Below, piece after piece: positions 1 to 11,105 of a stretch of 64,000 nucleotides of DNA; position 1 is the stretch's first letter; every line of letters begins with the position of its first letter. The position numbers and the translations under genes were made by a program. This stretch comes from Budorcas taxicolor (lineage: Eukaryota; Chordata; Mammalia; Artiodactyla; Bovidae). The stretch spans positions 57,036,001 through 57,100,000 of the forward strand of contig NC_068915.1 of assembly GCF_023091745.1 (NCBI RefSeq). Reading direction: 5' to 3'. A model generated the notes under the pieces. That model did no database searches. It saw nothing but the letters and a program-made list of their open reading frames with translations, and was not told where the DNA came from.

Positions 1-469
1 AACAGCATCACTCCTTTAGTTTTCAGGACAGTGAAGATCTCTGATGTGTGGTAGATATTAGTGCTGCTCACCCATTTCCAGGCTCCTTTTTCTAGGTTAT
101 AAGGATATTGTTCTCCTCTACACTCTAGAGGTACATTCTGGCCAGGTGATTTGGCTTGGCCAGTGAAATGTGTACAGATATAAAGTGTGTCAATTCCTGC
201 CAGAGTATTTATCAGTACTTGACTGAATCTCCAGTGCTGGTTCTTTCCCTTTCTGCAGTGATCAGGGGGCATGTGTTGATATAAAATTGCCATAAGAGCT
301 GGAAGGATGAACTAACATATGGAAAACAGGCCTATAGAGAGTCATCTAAACTACTGCAGGCATACATGAGCAGGAAACACACTCCTCTCATGCAAGGCCG
401 CTGAGATTCCCAAGTCGTCCACTTACTGCCATTGCAGTGTGCATTCATTGTGTTTGTCTTTGGCCAAGA
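1..469. other. Intergenic, no recognised feature
   Basis: I see no gene or clear repeat here. The sequence is mixed-composition single-copy DNA with no open frame of note. It lies about 45 kb upstream of the NWD2 first exon. Confidence 0.5.
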
Positions 470-870
470 GGAGTAAAAAGCTCCATCACAATGGCTTAAA
501 CAAATAAGAAGTCTTCTTTGCTCACATCATAAGGAGATCCAGAGAGGCAATGTGGGATGGCTCCGTGGTAACTTCCAGGACCGTCTCCTTCCAGCTTCCT
601 ACTCTTCCATCTCTGGTCACGGCACTAGTCCTCATGGTATCAAGTGGTTCCTGCTCCTACAGATACCATGTTCATGCTGAGAGCAAGAAGAAGAGGCAGG
701 GCTTTGTCTTTTACTTTAGGAAAGAAAGTCCTCTTTGGAGATTTTTACCTTTGTCTTGTTGGCTAGAAATGCATGCTGTGGCCAACACTAGCCACAGGGA
801 GATATGGGAAGATGTTTCAGCTTTGAACTCTCTAAAGCAGAGGAAGATAAAGGAACAGAGGTTTGTGAGG
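470..870. repeat. Ancient mammalian interspersed repeat, family unresolved
   Basis: The stretch carries the 'ATGGCTTAAACAAATAAGAAG ... CTCACATCATAAGGAGATCC' layout seen in a common old mammalian repeat that reads out as 'tggcttaaacaa(t)... agaagtttatttct'. It is followed by a 'catctctggtcacggcac ... cctcatggt' block typical of the same consensus. A 107-codon open frame at 550-873 falls wholly inside it and resembles no protein I know, so I treat that frame as chance. The family name is not assigned because several MER and MaLR families share these words. Confidence 0.4.
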
Positions 871-984
871 TAGCTAGTCCTTGGTTTCTGTTACCATGTG
901 ATTATGAAGGTCATTCAAGTAGTGCCTGAATAGTTTTTTGGTTTTTGTTTATACATTTATAGGATGACTACCACCTCCATTCTC

Positions 985-1600
985 TTGTTTCCTCTTTTTT
1001 ATTGAAAAATAATTGACATATAACATTGGGTGCTTTTAAGGTATAAAGTGTGTTGGCTTAATACATTTATATATTGCAATATGATTACCACCATAACCTT
1101 GGCGGTAATCTCTATTAAATAACAAAATGATCAAATTCTCATTGTGTGTGTGTGTGCGTGTGTATGCAGGGAAAATGATTAAGATCTTAGTTGCTTTGAA
1201 GTTTATAGCACAGTATTGTTGACTATAATCACTATGTTGTGTATTGAATTTCCAGAACCTGTTTACTGACTAGTTGCAAGTTTTTATCCTTCAGCAACAT
1301 CTCCCGAGTTCCCTAACTCCCCCGCCCCTGATAATCACTATACTGCTGTTTCTATGAGTTCAATTTTTTAGAGCCCACAGAAAAGTGAGATCATACAGAA
1401 TTCATCTTTCTCTGTCTGGCTTATGTCACTCAACATAGTTCACTCAGTGTCCATCCATGTTGTCCCAAATGGAAGGGTTCTTCTTTCTCATGGCTGAATA
1501 ATTCCATTTGACATCTGCTGACGGACACTTAGTTTGTTTCCATATCTTGGCCATTGTGAATAATGTTGCAATAAACATGGGAGTACAACCATGCAAATTG
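985..1600 (-). mobile_element. L1 LINE 3' end, antisense fragment
   Basis: Read on the minus strand, this is the end of L1 ORF2 plus 3' UTR. The + strand shows the reverse of the familiar 'first-exon-like' L1 words: 'gacggacacttagtttgtttccatatcttggccattgtgaataatg' at about 1520-1565 is the complement of the ORF2 C-terminal region. The 'attgaaaaataattgacatataac' tail near 1002 is the 3' UTR end. A short (GT)n run at about 1143-1164 lies inside it. It is truncated and diverged, so no coding potential remains. Confidence 0.75.
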
Positions 1601-1904
1601 CTTTTAAACAGCTATTAGCTCACAAAACCAAATTTCAAATACAGCATTAAAAAGAATATTTATATAATAATACATTTTATATTATAGCAGAATATGTACG
1701 TGTCTTTTACTTTTCTGTGGCTCATTCTGTCCTGTATTGGAGTGTCACAGAATGACAGATGTCCACAGATTAGCAGAAGGATTGAGCCCATCCACTGAAT
1801 CACTAATTCTAGTCTTCATGAGCTGACTCATTAATATTCCTGAGCCTTCAGACACACATCATCTAATTTCCATGTAAGCCCAAAGCCTGGGTAGGTCACA
1901 ATAT
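1601..1904. other. Intergenic, no recognised feature
   Basis: AT-rich single-copy sequence. I see no gene, no RNA gene and no clear repeat. Confidence 0.45.
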
Positions 1905-1990
1905 GTGGATACTTATTCATTTATCCCACAGATATTTATTGAAACTCTACTCTGGAATAGGCAACTTACTGTGCACAATATCATAGTTTG
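1905..1990 (-). repeat. L2-like LINE relic, left part (split by BovB)
   Basis: 'ttattcatttatcccacagatatttattgaaactc' is the reverse complement of the classic L2 3' terminus (AATAAATATTTGTTGAATGAA type). The relic continues after the BovB insertion, at about 2781-2960, where 'ccttccaagaactcatgatctgg' matches the next part of the reversed L2 consensus. Confidence 0.5.
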
Positions 1991-2780
1991 AAATATCAAC
2001 AACCTCAGATATACAGGTGATACCACTCTAATGGCAGAAAGCAAAGAGGAACTAAAGAGTTTGATGAGGGTGAAAGAGGAGAGTGAAAAAATTGGCTTAA
2101 AACTCAACATTCAAAAAACTAACAGCATGGCATCTAATCCCATCACTTCATTGCAAATAGATGGGGGGAAAATGGAAACAGTGACAGATTTCATTTTCTT
2201 GGGCTCCAAAACCACTGTAGATGGTGACTGCAGCCATGATATTAAAAGATACTTGCTCTTTGGAAGAAAAGCTACGACAGATCTAGACAGCGTATTAAAA
2301 ACCAGAGACATCACTTTGCTGCCAAAGGCCCATGTATTCAAGGCTGTGGTTTTCCAGTAGTCATGTATGGATGTGAGAGTTGGACCATAAAGAAGGCTGA
2401 GTACCAAAGGGTTCATTCTTTCAAATCGTAATGCTGGAGGACTCTTGAGAATCTCTGACTGCAAGGAGATCAAACCAGTCAATCCTAAAGGAAATCAATC
2501 CTGAATATTCATTGGAAGGACTATTCCCAAAGCTGAAGCTCCAATACTTTGGCCATCTGATGCGAAGAGCTGACTCATTGGAAAAGATTCTAATGCTGGG
2601 AAGGTTTGTGGGCAGGAGGAGATGGGGACAACAGAGGATAAGATGGTTGGATGGCATCACTGAGTCAATGAACATGAGTCTGAGCAAACTCCAGGAGATA
2701 GTGAAGGACAGGGAAGCCTGGCATGCTGCAGCCCATGGGGTCGCAAAGAGTTGGACACCACTTAGGGACTGAACAACAGT
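1991..2780 (+). mobile_element. BovB (RTE) LINE, 5'-truncated
   Basis: The 3' quarter of BovB ORF2 and its tail. It starts just before the RT active-site region and runs to the BovB 3' end with 'gggtcgcaaagagttggacacc ... gggactgaacaaca'. The RT motif that is YADD in better copies reads Tyr-Thr-Gly-Asp here (about 2010-2021), so the first catalytic Asp is lost. Downstream, the region corresponding to the RT C-terminus and the 'YFGHLMRRADSLEK' segment (about 2548-2590) is still readable in pieces. It sits inside an L2-like relic and is therefore younger than that relic. No target-site duplication was obvious. Confidence 0.9.
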
Positions 2781-2960
2781 GACACACTGTATCTAAGTGA
2801 GACATCAACTCCCCTTCCAAGAACTCATGATCTGGAAAAATCTAGACTGATCAGTGAGTATCCACAGTGTAATGAGAGCAATGGCATTGATACTTGTATC
2901 GTTACACCTCTGAAGGGGGAAATACTCAGACTGGGGAGTGCAGAGAGGATGGATAAAGAT
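2781..2960 (-). repeat. L2-like LINE relic, right part
   Basis: Continuation of the relic at 1905-1990 after interruption by BovB. The words 'ccttccaagaactcatgatctgg' near 2812-2835 fit the reversed L2 3' region. The right edge is a guess. Confidence 0.4.
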
Positions 2961-3989
2961 AGGAGGAAGTGATCTTTGAACTAGGTATTGAACATTTGAA
3001 TAGGAGCTTTCCAGCAAAAAGGGTTGGGAAAGAGATGCTTCCACAATGAGAGGAAAGAAACATCCATAGTATTTATTCCAAGAATTGCAGAACTTGAAGA
3101 TTCTCCAAGCTTTGTTTCATCAACCTTTACTTCATATATTTTTAAAAATACTACAGTAATACCATGGCGGGACTATGTATGTCTGTTATCACTAGATTTC
3201 CCCCCAGTAAATTACGCAAAGAAATGGGGAAAAAAGAGGTAACTAGAATACAAGAAGCGATTCAAGCTTCACTTGTAAGATACATTGAGTTCAAAAGGCT
3301 GCCCTCTCAAACCTGCAGCTGTGATTAGGAAAGCCAAGTGTGCTCTTTCTTTTATTTGATCCCATAAAATAGAATTTGAAGTTACAGATTTTTTCCACCA
3401 GGGCTGAGGGAGGCTTTTGTGAGAGCCTGTGATATTATTGAAAACAGTGGGAATTGGTGGTCCTTTTGTGCCTCCATTCAAAAAGATCCCTCGAGCAATT
3501 GAATTCTTGTATCAGACCTCGCTTATATTCCCTCTTAGCACTCTGTATACTAGACGCTGGAATATAAAGGGAAAAAACCTGCAGAACATGACTTATCAAA
3601 TCTTCTAGTTATATCAATTACATCATGAGTGGGTAAAAATAGGCCTTTTCATCACTACAACTATGTACTTTTTATTCATTTGCACCAAGTACAATTGTCT
3701 TGGCTTCAGACCCCTTGGATAAGGGAAAGTTCTGAATGAGGCAAATGTCTAATAAGTTCCATGAAAATACAAATCATGTTCTCTTTGCTTTTGTACTTTT
3801 CTGTAACTAGTGTAATGAATGTCCCAGCTGCATCATACAAACGGATAGGCTGGTTGGTTGAATGAGTTCATAAATGAGAAGAGAAGCTGTGGAGTTTAAG
3901 ATAAAATAGCAGAATGTCATTATTCTGGTGATTTGTATTGTTGCAAAATCTTACAGATATTACTCAGAAACAAAGGAAAAAGAGCTTTA
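2961..3989. other. Intergenic, no recognised feature
   Basis: About 1 kb of single-copy DNA. Short open frames on both strands (about 70 codons) have no recognisable protein features. I see no repeat with confidence. Confidence 0.45.
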
Positions 3990-4110
3990 CGTAACAACAA
4001 TGCTTATTAAGTGCCAGCAGGCATTGCTTCTTATTAGCGTTTTGCATATGCTGACTCATTTAGTCTTCCCAGCACCTCCATGGGAGTAGCCTTGATGTTG
4101 ACTGGGGTTA
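3990..4110 (+). repeat. MIR SINE relic
   Basis: 'ttattaagtgccagcaggcattgctt ... ctcatttagtcttcccagcacctccatggg' follows the MIR core order (life-long old tRNA-derived SINE). It is degraded and truncated, and the right end is unclear. Confidence 0.5.
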
Positions 4111-4871
4111 ATCAACCCAAATCACATGTCTGAAAACAAGGGAACTTTTAATTCTCCAAAGAGAAATTGGGGGTCTGAGTAATAAATGATTGGGTGGAAG
4201 CCAAAAAGTTCCTGTCACACTCACAGAATGAGTAGCATAGCCAAGACTGAGCCCACATCTCCTATTTCAGACTAATAAGCCCTCACTACATCCTGCAATC
4301 CACCTCCCAGAACAAAAATATATATGATGAATCACTAATACATTCATTGTTTTTTTCTCATTCATACAATAAATATTTCATTCATTAAACTAACATTTAC
4401 TGAGCAGGATTATTCTTTCTTTCTTTACATGGATGCGGAAGCTATGGCTCAAATACCTTTCCTACTAAGTTTATGAAGAGGCTTTTAGAGGACATTCTTC
4501 AATTTACTGAAAGCCTCATCTTTTCTCTATGCAGTATTTTGAAGTGATTCACTTTCAGCTCAGAGATGTGTGGGACACAATGTTTGTAAATGTGAGGTTA
4601 GTATTTGTGTAAGATACTAACACACAAGACTGCCACACCTGGGGATTCATAATCAATTCATTTATTAGGCTACATTCAGCTTAGGGGGTAAGAACTTCCC
4701 AAAGACTACCCCAAAATGAAGCAGCTTCGCAGACTTCCTCTTAGTATTCCATGAAAATCAGCCCTTCCTGTGAACCCCTATGTATTCTTTCAACTTACCA
4801 TTCCATCTGCAGAGGCGGTCCAAGCTTTAAGCCATGAGCGGAAAAAAAGATGTCCTATGCCCTCTGTCGCC
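4111..4871. other. Intergenic, mostly no recognised feature
   Basis: Single-copy AT-rich sequence. Around 4350-4410 'cattcatacaataaatatttcattcatt ... tttactgagcagg' may be a small reversed L2 tail, too short to call firmly. Confidence 0.4.
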
Positions 4872-5080
4872 TCTTTTTTTTTTTTTAATCAAAATGTAGT
4901 TGACATAATGATGTTATGATGGTTTCAGGTGTACTAAACAGTGATTTGACTTTTACATATCATAGGAAATGATCACCATGATAAGTCTAGTAATAATCTG
5001 CCCCACACAAAGTTGTCATAATATTACCGAACATATTCCTTGTGCTGTATCTTACTTCCCTATGGCTTATGTAAAAGACA
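4872..5080 (-). mobile_element. L1 LINE 3' UTR, antisense half of a twin-primed insertion
   Basis: A T13 run (4874-4886) is the reversed poly(A) tail. It is followed by the reversed L1 3' UTR ('aatgtagttgacataatgatg', 'gtgtactaaacagtgatttgac', 'gatcaccatgataagtctagtaa'). The sense end of this half, read backwards from about 5078, begins in the L1 3' UTR where the adjoining plus-strand half stops. The two halves therefore fit as one inverted insertion. Confidence 0.8.
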
Positions 5081-5645
5081 ACAAATAACGACTGTTGGCA
5101 AGAATGTGGAGAAAAGGGAACCCCTTACACTGCTAGCAGAGGCACAAGTTGGTACAGCCACTATGGAAAACAGTATGGCGGTCCCTCAAAAAAATTGAAA
5201 TAGAACTAATATATGATCCAGCAGTTAGAGAAGTTGTTCTAGGCTTTTACCCAAAGAAAACACAACTTCAAAAAGATATATGCTGCCCAGTGTTCAGTGC
5301 AGCATTATATACAATAACCAAGATATGGAAGCCACTCAAGCACCCATCAGTAGATGAATAAATATAAGAGACGTGGCATACATACCTATAATGAGATATT
5401 ACTCGGCCATAAAAAATTGAAATCTCGCCATTTGTGATAACATGGATGGATCTAGAGTATATTATAAAAAGTGAAGTGCAGGCAGAGAAAGACAAAGACC
5501 ATATGATCTCACTTATATGCGATATATAGACAAACAAAACAAAATGAAAACAGATTCATAGATCCAGAGAACAGCTGGTGGGGCAGTGGAAGAATGGGCA
5601 GGTGAGGCAAAGGGGATTAAAAGCTACTAACTTCCAGTCTCTTCT
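5081..5645 (+). mobile_element. L1 LINE ORF2 end plus 3' UTR, inverted half
   Basis: Plus-strand L1. It reads 'acaaataacgactgttggcaagaatgtggagaaaaggga' and then the ORF2 C-terminal block with 'tatgatccagcagtt', 'tatacaataaccaagatatggaa' and 'gagatattactcggccataaaa'. It runs into the 3' UTR near 'ggattaaaagctactaacttccag'. It is diverged, with stops. It joins head-on to the antisense 3' UTR at 4872-5080. The sense order of the two halves is contiguous in the L1 consensus, as expected for twin priming. Confidence 0.8.
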
Positions 5646-6840
5646 TTATATACCTTTTAGAATTCTATTTCTAGGTAAAGAAAAGCATAGCAGGACAAGG
5701 CTAAATGAAAATGGAGTAAGCAGTGTGTTAAAGGTGCCTCATTGCTCTCTTTTATTTTTAGACCCTGTTCCTTCAATAATTTTCCATCACACCCAACATG
5801 TTACAGTGGACCAAATACACATGCCAATTTCTGACCCTGTGAAACTTATGTTCCAGCGGACTTTATGTTTCAGTAATATTCAAAGAAAATAGGCTGGAAA
5901 ATAATTGAAATACCTTATCAAACTTTTTCTAAAGTCGAACTCAAATTGTCAGCAATGAGTCTTCGGTCTCAAAATGTCATGAATAGGACTCTCCCCACCC
6001 ACACATTCACCCCACCAGCACGTAAGAGAATGGAAACAGTACATCATAAATGATGAGGTGAAGATGTGCCTTGAATGTCAGAAATTCCAAACTTAGGTGA
6101 ATGGAAAATTGAGAAGGAGTAGGCTTTTCAGTTAACACAATGTCACCTCAAGAACTGGGCTGAAATAGTCCAGAGTTAGCAAGTCAGATTTGAAGTACTG
6201 TAGAAGAGAATGAGATAAAGTCAACAACCCCATGGAAAGGAAAAAGGATTGTTGAATTACATCATGTAAAAATAGCATTTGATAAATTAGATTTCAGGAA
6301 GTTTTGACTCACTGTCTGTTAATGCTCCCTGGCAGCCTGTGTCTAGAAGTGGAAAGCTGGTCAATTGTCCAGACCCTGTCAGAATCTTATTCTTATTCTG
6401 AACAGATGCCTTATTATGCAGGGTAATTTATTATAATAGCATTATCAGTAAAGGAATTAACTAAATGACTCACGAAATTTGTAACCAGGCCCAGGAGTGC
6501 TCACCTGTAACACCTATGAGCAAGACCTCAGGTTGGGGTATGGTTTGCTAATGACCACGTGTTATTAATCGCAAGGGACACTTTTCCCCGATTTTAGACC
6601 TGGAAAATAAAAAGCTCTTTAATTTCTATGAAACCAAAGGGTAAAGTCTTCTGTGCTTCATTAAGCACAGGCTCACAGTAACATAGCAATTCAGTAGTGC
6701 AACATCGGCTGAAAAGTTAATGTCATTTGAATCGAGTGACTATGCAGTGCAGTAAATTCAGGTGCAGTAAATCCAACTAGATAGAAGTTGTTAGGTATTT
6801 TTTTTTCCAACAAGTTTTGAGAAAGAAGGAGAAGAAATCT
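5646..6840. other. Intergenic, no recognised feature
   Basis: About 1.2 kb of single-copy DNA with no convincing gene or repeat. A 104-codon open frame at 5578-5892 starts inside L1 and runs into unique DNA, so it is not a gene. Confidence 0.45.
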
Positions 6841-7040
6841 AACATTTGTTAAATGACAACCATCTGACAGCTGTCTTATCACATTTAATCTGTACAGAAA
6901 TCCTAAGTTTGGTGGTATTACATCCATTTTGTAGATAAGGAAACTGAGACTTAGAGAGGTAATGTAACTTGAGTAACTTACCCTTGGCCACACCCTCAAA
7001 AAGGTAGTGAAACCAAGACATGACTCCAAGTCTTAGCTTT
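6841..7040 (+). repeat. MIR SINE
   Basis: A clear MIR core: 'attttgtagataaggaaactgagacttagagaggtaatgtaacttg' at about 6927-6972, followed by 'cccttggccacacc'. This is the tRNA-derived SINE shared by all mammals, here in sense orientation. Confidence 0.85.
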
Positions 7041-7904
7041 CCAGGTGCTCACACTTCTGCATAAAACTGCTCAGCACCATGAGGGTTCCCAGTGAGTGGA
7101 ACCTATAATTCCTACCTTTGGTGGATTTATATCTCTGTTAAGGAAATGAATATATAGACACAGAAGCTAAAAAACAAAATAATAGAACACATCAGAAAAG
7201 AAGTGCAAGAATGCCTTGTGCGTATATAGGCTTTGTAGTTTTCAAGATGCTTTCATCTATGTTGCTTTTCTTAATCATCAAAAAGCTCCTGACTCATATA
7301 TTTCAAGCAAGAAGTATTCCCATGTCTTTGCTTAGGATTTGGTATTTGAAAGAAATTGGATGCAATCCTCACACTTGTAAAAATGTAATCTTTACTAAAA
7401 TATATGGTACATTCTGAAAACATTGGCCTGAACTGTCAGTTCCCACATAAGTTCAGAAACCAGAGCACCCAGGGGCCACAGACCTCTCAGAGAAAGGCTA
7501 TGAGATATTGTCCCATAAATCCAAAATATCAAAAATATAATGGTGTGCTATATTAGACACATTATGCTAGCATAAATGAGTGATAGCCAGCGCCAAAGGT
7601 TTAAGGAGAATGTGTGGGAGGCAGTGGAGAGACAACATTGAGATGGATCGTCCAATGATTTTGGTTGATATTTCTGCAAACTATGTAAAAGCATCTTTCT
7701 CAATAATGAACTATCTTGATTCATTTCATGGCTTTCCCAAGAGGAGCCCTTAACAGCATGGAAGGTGATGGTCCAGGAATTCGGACTCAAAATAAACGTA
7801 CAGATGAACGATGCTTATTCATTTCTGAGGCTGTGACAACACAGTTAATATTAAACTTGGTTGATCAGTGACCACTTCAGGGTCACACTTTCATTTCAGA
7901 GAAG
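7041..7904. other. Intergenic, no recognised feature
   Basis: Single-copy sequence without a supportable gene. Open frames at 7211-7417 (+) and 7548-7790 (-) are short and have no recognisable domain. Confidence 0.45.
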
Positions 7905-8085
7905 TGGAGTCAACATATATTGAGAGACAGTTGTCTATAGGCTCAATACCAGGTGCTTTGCTATACATATACAAAATGCTGAAGGACATACTGTTATCTT
8001 CATTTTTAGATGAAGAAAATGATATCTCCAGAGTCCAAAGCCACACAGGGTCAGTAAATTATAAGACCTTTTTACATGATGATAG
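7905..8085 (+). repeat. MIR SINE relic
   Basis: 'ataccaggtgctttgctatacatat ... ttatcttcatttttagatgaagaaa ... agccacacagggtcagtaaatt' follows the MIR order in sense. It is diverged. Confidence 0.7.
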
Positions 8086-8575
8086 CAGTTTTACAGGTCT
8101 CATAAAATTAGATTAAGGATCATATGAAATAACAGGGGAAAAGAACTTTGAATATTTTACACTTTCATGATAAGTTTACTTTATCATCATCACTGTAATT
8201 ACGATGGTCATCAACATTAGCAGTTGTCATCAACAATTCATCTCCTTTTTAAAGAGTCATTTGCAAAACTGTCACTCGATAACAAATATTAGCATCAAAA
8301 TTATTTTACTTGACTTGCGTATCATTTTCATCAAGACAGTTTTTATGATTAAAAAAAGCACATCTCATCAAAGACTGAACAATAGGATTTAATTTAGCCT
8401 CGAAAGGAGCAAAATAAAGACCCAATAACTATTTAGCAATGATATTATTCACTTTAGTCACATAGGCAATCTAATAAGAAAGCAAAAATGGGGAGAAACA
8501 GAGGAAGAAATGTCATGCTTAACCCAACCACACTAAGCCAACATTTTGTGTAAGTGCCTTCTGGTTTTTTAATAC
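8086..8575. other. Intergenic, AT-rich, no recognised feature
   Basis: AT-rich single-copy sequence. No gene or firm repeat. Confidence 0.45.
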
Positions 8576-8865
8576 TCATATCCTGCTGCTGCTAAGTCAC
8601 TTCAGTCGTGTCCGACTCCGTGCGACCCCATAGATGGCCTCCTACCAGGCTCCCCCATCCCTGGGATTCTCCAGGCAAGAACACTGGAGTGGGTTGCCAT
8701 TTCCTTCTCCAATGCATGAAAGTGAAAAGTGAAAGTGAAGTCGCTCAGTCGTGTCCGACTCTTAGCGACCTCATGGACTGCAGCCCACCAGGCTCCTCCA
8801 TCCATGGCATTTTCCAGGCAAGAGTACTGGAGTGGGGTGCCATTGCCTTCTCCGATTCATATCCT
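8576..8865 (-). mobile_element. Bov-A2 SINE with 9-bp target-site duplication
   Basis: A dimer of two Bov-A units in antisense. It begins with the reversed (CAG)n tail 'ctgctgctgctaag'. Each unit carries 'gtcgtgtccgactc', 'ccaggct' and 'ccaggcaaga(a/g)cactggagtggg', and the units are joined by the 'gaaagtgaaaagtgaaagtgaag' linker at about 8717-8740. It is flanked by TCATATCCT at 8576-8584 and 8857-8865. This non-autonomous SINE derives from the BovB 3' end and is mobilised by the BovB reverse transcriptase. Frames of 60-87 codons inside it are not genes. Confidence 0.93.
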
Positions 8866-9380
8866 ACATGACTGTATCCAGGGTACATATAAATATGGAT
8901 CTTGTTTTTAATTCATAAACATTATACTCTAATCATTTTTAGGGATTGTTACATGATTTTTATAACCTTTATATATAACAGCTTCATAATAAGCCACGAT
9001 GTTTATTACTTAATAAGCCCCGTTGGTAAATTCTGACTTTTTAGAATTATTTATGGCTTTGTGATTGAACACAACTATTTTGCATATATATTTTATCTTT
9101 TGGATATTTTTAGGAGACATTAGCAAAACTTTGTACAAGAACAATTTGTGGTTTCAGATTCATTCCATCAGCTATGTTCCCCAAAAGTCTATATTAATAC
9201 ACAGGGTCACCAACAATCATTAGGAACGCTGGTTTCACCAAATACTTGTTAGAGTTTTTATATTATTATTTAAACTTTTTTGCTAGTTAATAAGGGGAAA
9301 ATAGTGCCTTTTTATTCTAAAATACATTTCTGTAATATTAGTGAAAGTAAACATTTTTCTGAATGCTTGTTAGTTGTATT
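8866..9380. other. Intergenic, AT-rich, no recognised feature
   Basis: AT-rich DNA with no convincing gene. Possibly part of an old L1, but I cannot show it. Confidence 0.4.
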
Positions 9381-9422
9381 TGCTCCCTTTTAAAAATTGA
9401 GATGTAGTTGACATTAATATTG

Positions 9423-9432
9423 TGTCAGTTTA

Positions 9433-9472
<40 letters not shown>

Positions 9473-9696
9473 AGTTGCTTCAGTAGTGACTGACTCTTTG
9501 CGACCCTATGAACTGTAGCCCACCAGACTCCTCTGTCTGTGGGATTCTCCAAACAAGAATACTGGAGTGGGTTGCCATTTCCTTCTCCAAGGGATCTTCC
9601 TGACCCAGGGATCTAACTTGCCTCTTCTGTGATTCTTGCATTGCAGGCAGATTCTTTACCACTGAGCCACCAGGGAAGCCTGTCAGTTTAAAGTGT
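9423..9696 (-). mobile_element. Bov-tA SINE with 16-bp target-site duplication
   Basis: A full Bov-tA in antisense: the BovB-derived part ('gactctttgcgaccctatg', 'caagaatactggagtgggttgccat') precedes the tRNA-Glu-like head ('attctttaccactgagccaccagggaagcc') ending at 9680. The duplication TGTCAGTTTAAAGTGT is at 9423-9438 and 9681-9696. A (GT)18 run at 9435-9470 lies at the SINE's 3' tail side, so the microsatellite probably grew from the SINE tail. Confidence 0.95.
9435..9470. repeat. (GT)18 microsatellite on a SINE tail
   Basis: Thirty-six bases of pure GT repeat between the left target-site duplication and the Bov-tA body. It is likely length-variable. Confidence 0.97.
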
Positions 9697-10149
9697 ACGA
9701 CGTGTTAATTTGATATACTTACATACTGCAATATGACTACCACATTAGTCTTAACTAACACTTCAAATCATATTTAACAATTATCATTTCTCCTTTGTAG
9801 TGAGAATATTTTGTGAATATTCCCATCAAGTCCTTTACCCATTGATCTGTCCCATTCTCAGTAATATTTCCTTAACAGTTTATACGAGCTCTTTTTCTAA
9901 AGATGGTATTTTCCTCACCGTAAACAATTGCTAAAGTTTTCCTCCTTTTCAATGCTTGCCTTATGGTTTTGATTGCTTTAATGTTTGAAAGGCTTAGTTC
10001 TACATTTATATAAATCTCTCTATTCCAATGTGACTTTTTTATTTGCGGGGGTGGATTTCTAAACTTAGAAATGTAGGGCCTCGGTAGAGGTTTAATAAAT
10101 ATTATGTTCTTGTTTTTTTCAAGATCTTGTATAATTTTAAAATTCAACT

Positions 10150-10640
10150 GCCTTTATCAACTACAACTGGTAGTTCAGTGATGCCAGTCTCTCCTGGGTC
10201 TAACCACTTTATCTGCCTTAGCCTTTTCTCCCGAGTTTCTTTACACTCTTCTTGCTCTGCCCAACCCCCTAAATGCTTCTCAGAAATCTGCCCTGATCCG
10301 CTTCTCTTCTTCCTATGCATTTTACTGCCCCCTGGACAGCCTTACCTACACCCATTACTTCAGTTACTCCCAGCGCAGCTTTGACTTCCACATCCCTATC
10401 TCCAGACCCAGTTGTCTGTGTCAGAAACCCAGACATCATCGTTAAGTGCCTTTCTCCTTCACAAGCTTGAAAACCAGATTCAAAGGATTCTGCCTCCCCA
10501 TTTAGCTCCCCTTCCTTTGCCCTCCTTTCCATCCCCTTGCCATTCTTCTAGCCCTGGCTTTCACCTGGACAGCTGCAATTGCCTCCTTACTAGTTTTCTT
10601 GCCTCTGCTCTCTTCTCTTCCAGCAGCTCTGGGTGATTAG
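10150..10640 (+). repeat. L2-like LINE relic, sense
   Basis: Pyrimidine-rich sequence with the order seen in L2 upstream of its 3' end: 'cttcacaagcttgaaaaccag', 'cccttgccattcttctagccctggctttcacctggacagctgcaattgcctccttactagttttcttgcctctg'. The 'cacctggac.gctgcaattgcctcctta' word is the best evidence. Frames on both strands here are composition artefacts. Confidence 0.55.
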
Positions 10641-10865
10641 GTATCAACATGCTGTAGCTTCCCTGTCCAAAGTTATCTATTTATCAGCAGATCAATTAAC
10701 AATCACAGAACAGGAATTATCATAAAGTCATGCAGGGGAGGTCCAGAGACAGGGGTACCTAACAAGACTGAGATGAGGAGGTCAGACAGGTGAAAGAGTT
10801 GATGGTAACTGTGAAGAAAAACTCAGAAAGAAAACAAGGACTTCTTCCCGGGGAACCTATGGAGA

Positions 10866-11105
10866 TAGATTCTAGTGTCTACCATGTATTGAGGGCCTGA
10901 CTCAGTCAAGCATTTTATCTATAATTACTCATTGGTTTTCATAACAACCATTTGAAGTAGGTACAGTTACTAACCTCATCTCATAGATGAGGAACCCCAG
11001 CAAAAGGATAGCAAAGACTGTGCCTTTAGTCATATTGCTGGAGAACAGAAGAGTGAGGCATTCTAATCCCCAGGTCCTTGTTCTTAGCCATTATACAAAA
11101 CTGTC
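10866..11105 (+). repeat. MIR SINE relic
   Basis: 'ctaccatgtattgagggcctgactcagtcaagcattttatctataattactcattg' followed by 'cctcatctcatagatgaggaacccc' follows the MIR consensus in sense. Confidence 0.75.

Larger units (their letters stand above)
9381..9900 (-). mobile_element. L1 LINE 3' end, antisense, host of a nested Bov-tA
   Basis: 'aaaattgagatgtagttgacattaatattg' (from about 9395) and, after the SINE, 'gtacgacgtgttaatttgatatacttacatactgcaatatgactacc' match the reversed L1 3' UTR also seen at 1002-1095. The Bov-tA at 9439-9680 interrupts it with an exact 16-bp duplication of L1 sequence. The right end beyond about 9800 is uncertain. Confidence 0.65.

Noticed and set aside
550..873. 107-codon frame near the left edge
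   Set aside because: Lies in an old dispersed repeat and resembles no protein I know.
8602..8911. Frames of 60-87 codons on both strands
   Set aside because: Wholly inside a Bov-A2 SINE; similar frames recur in every Bov-tA.
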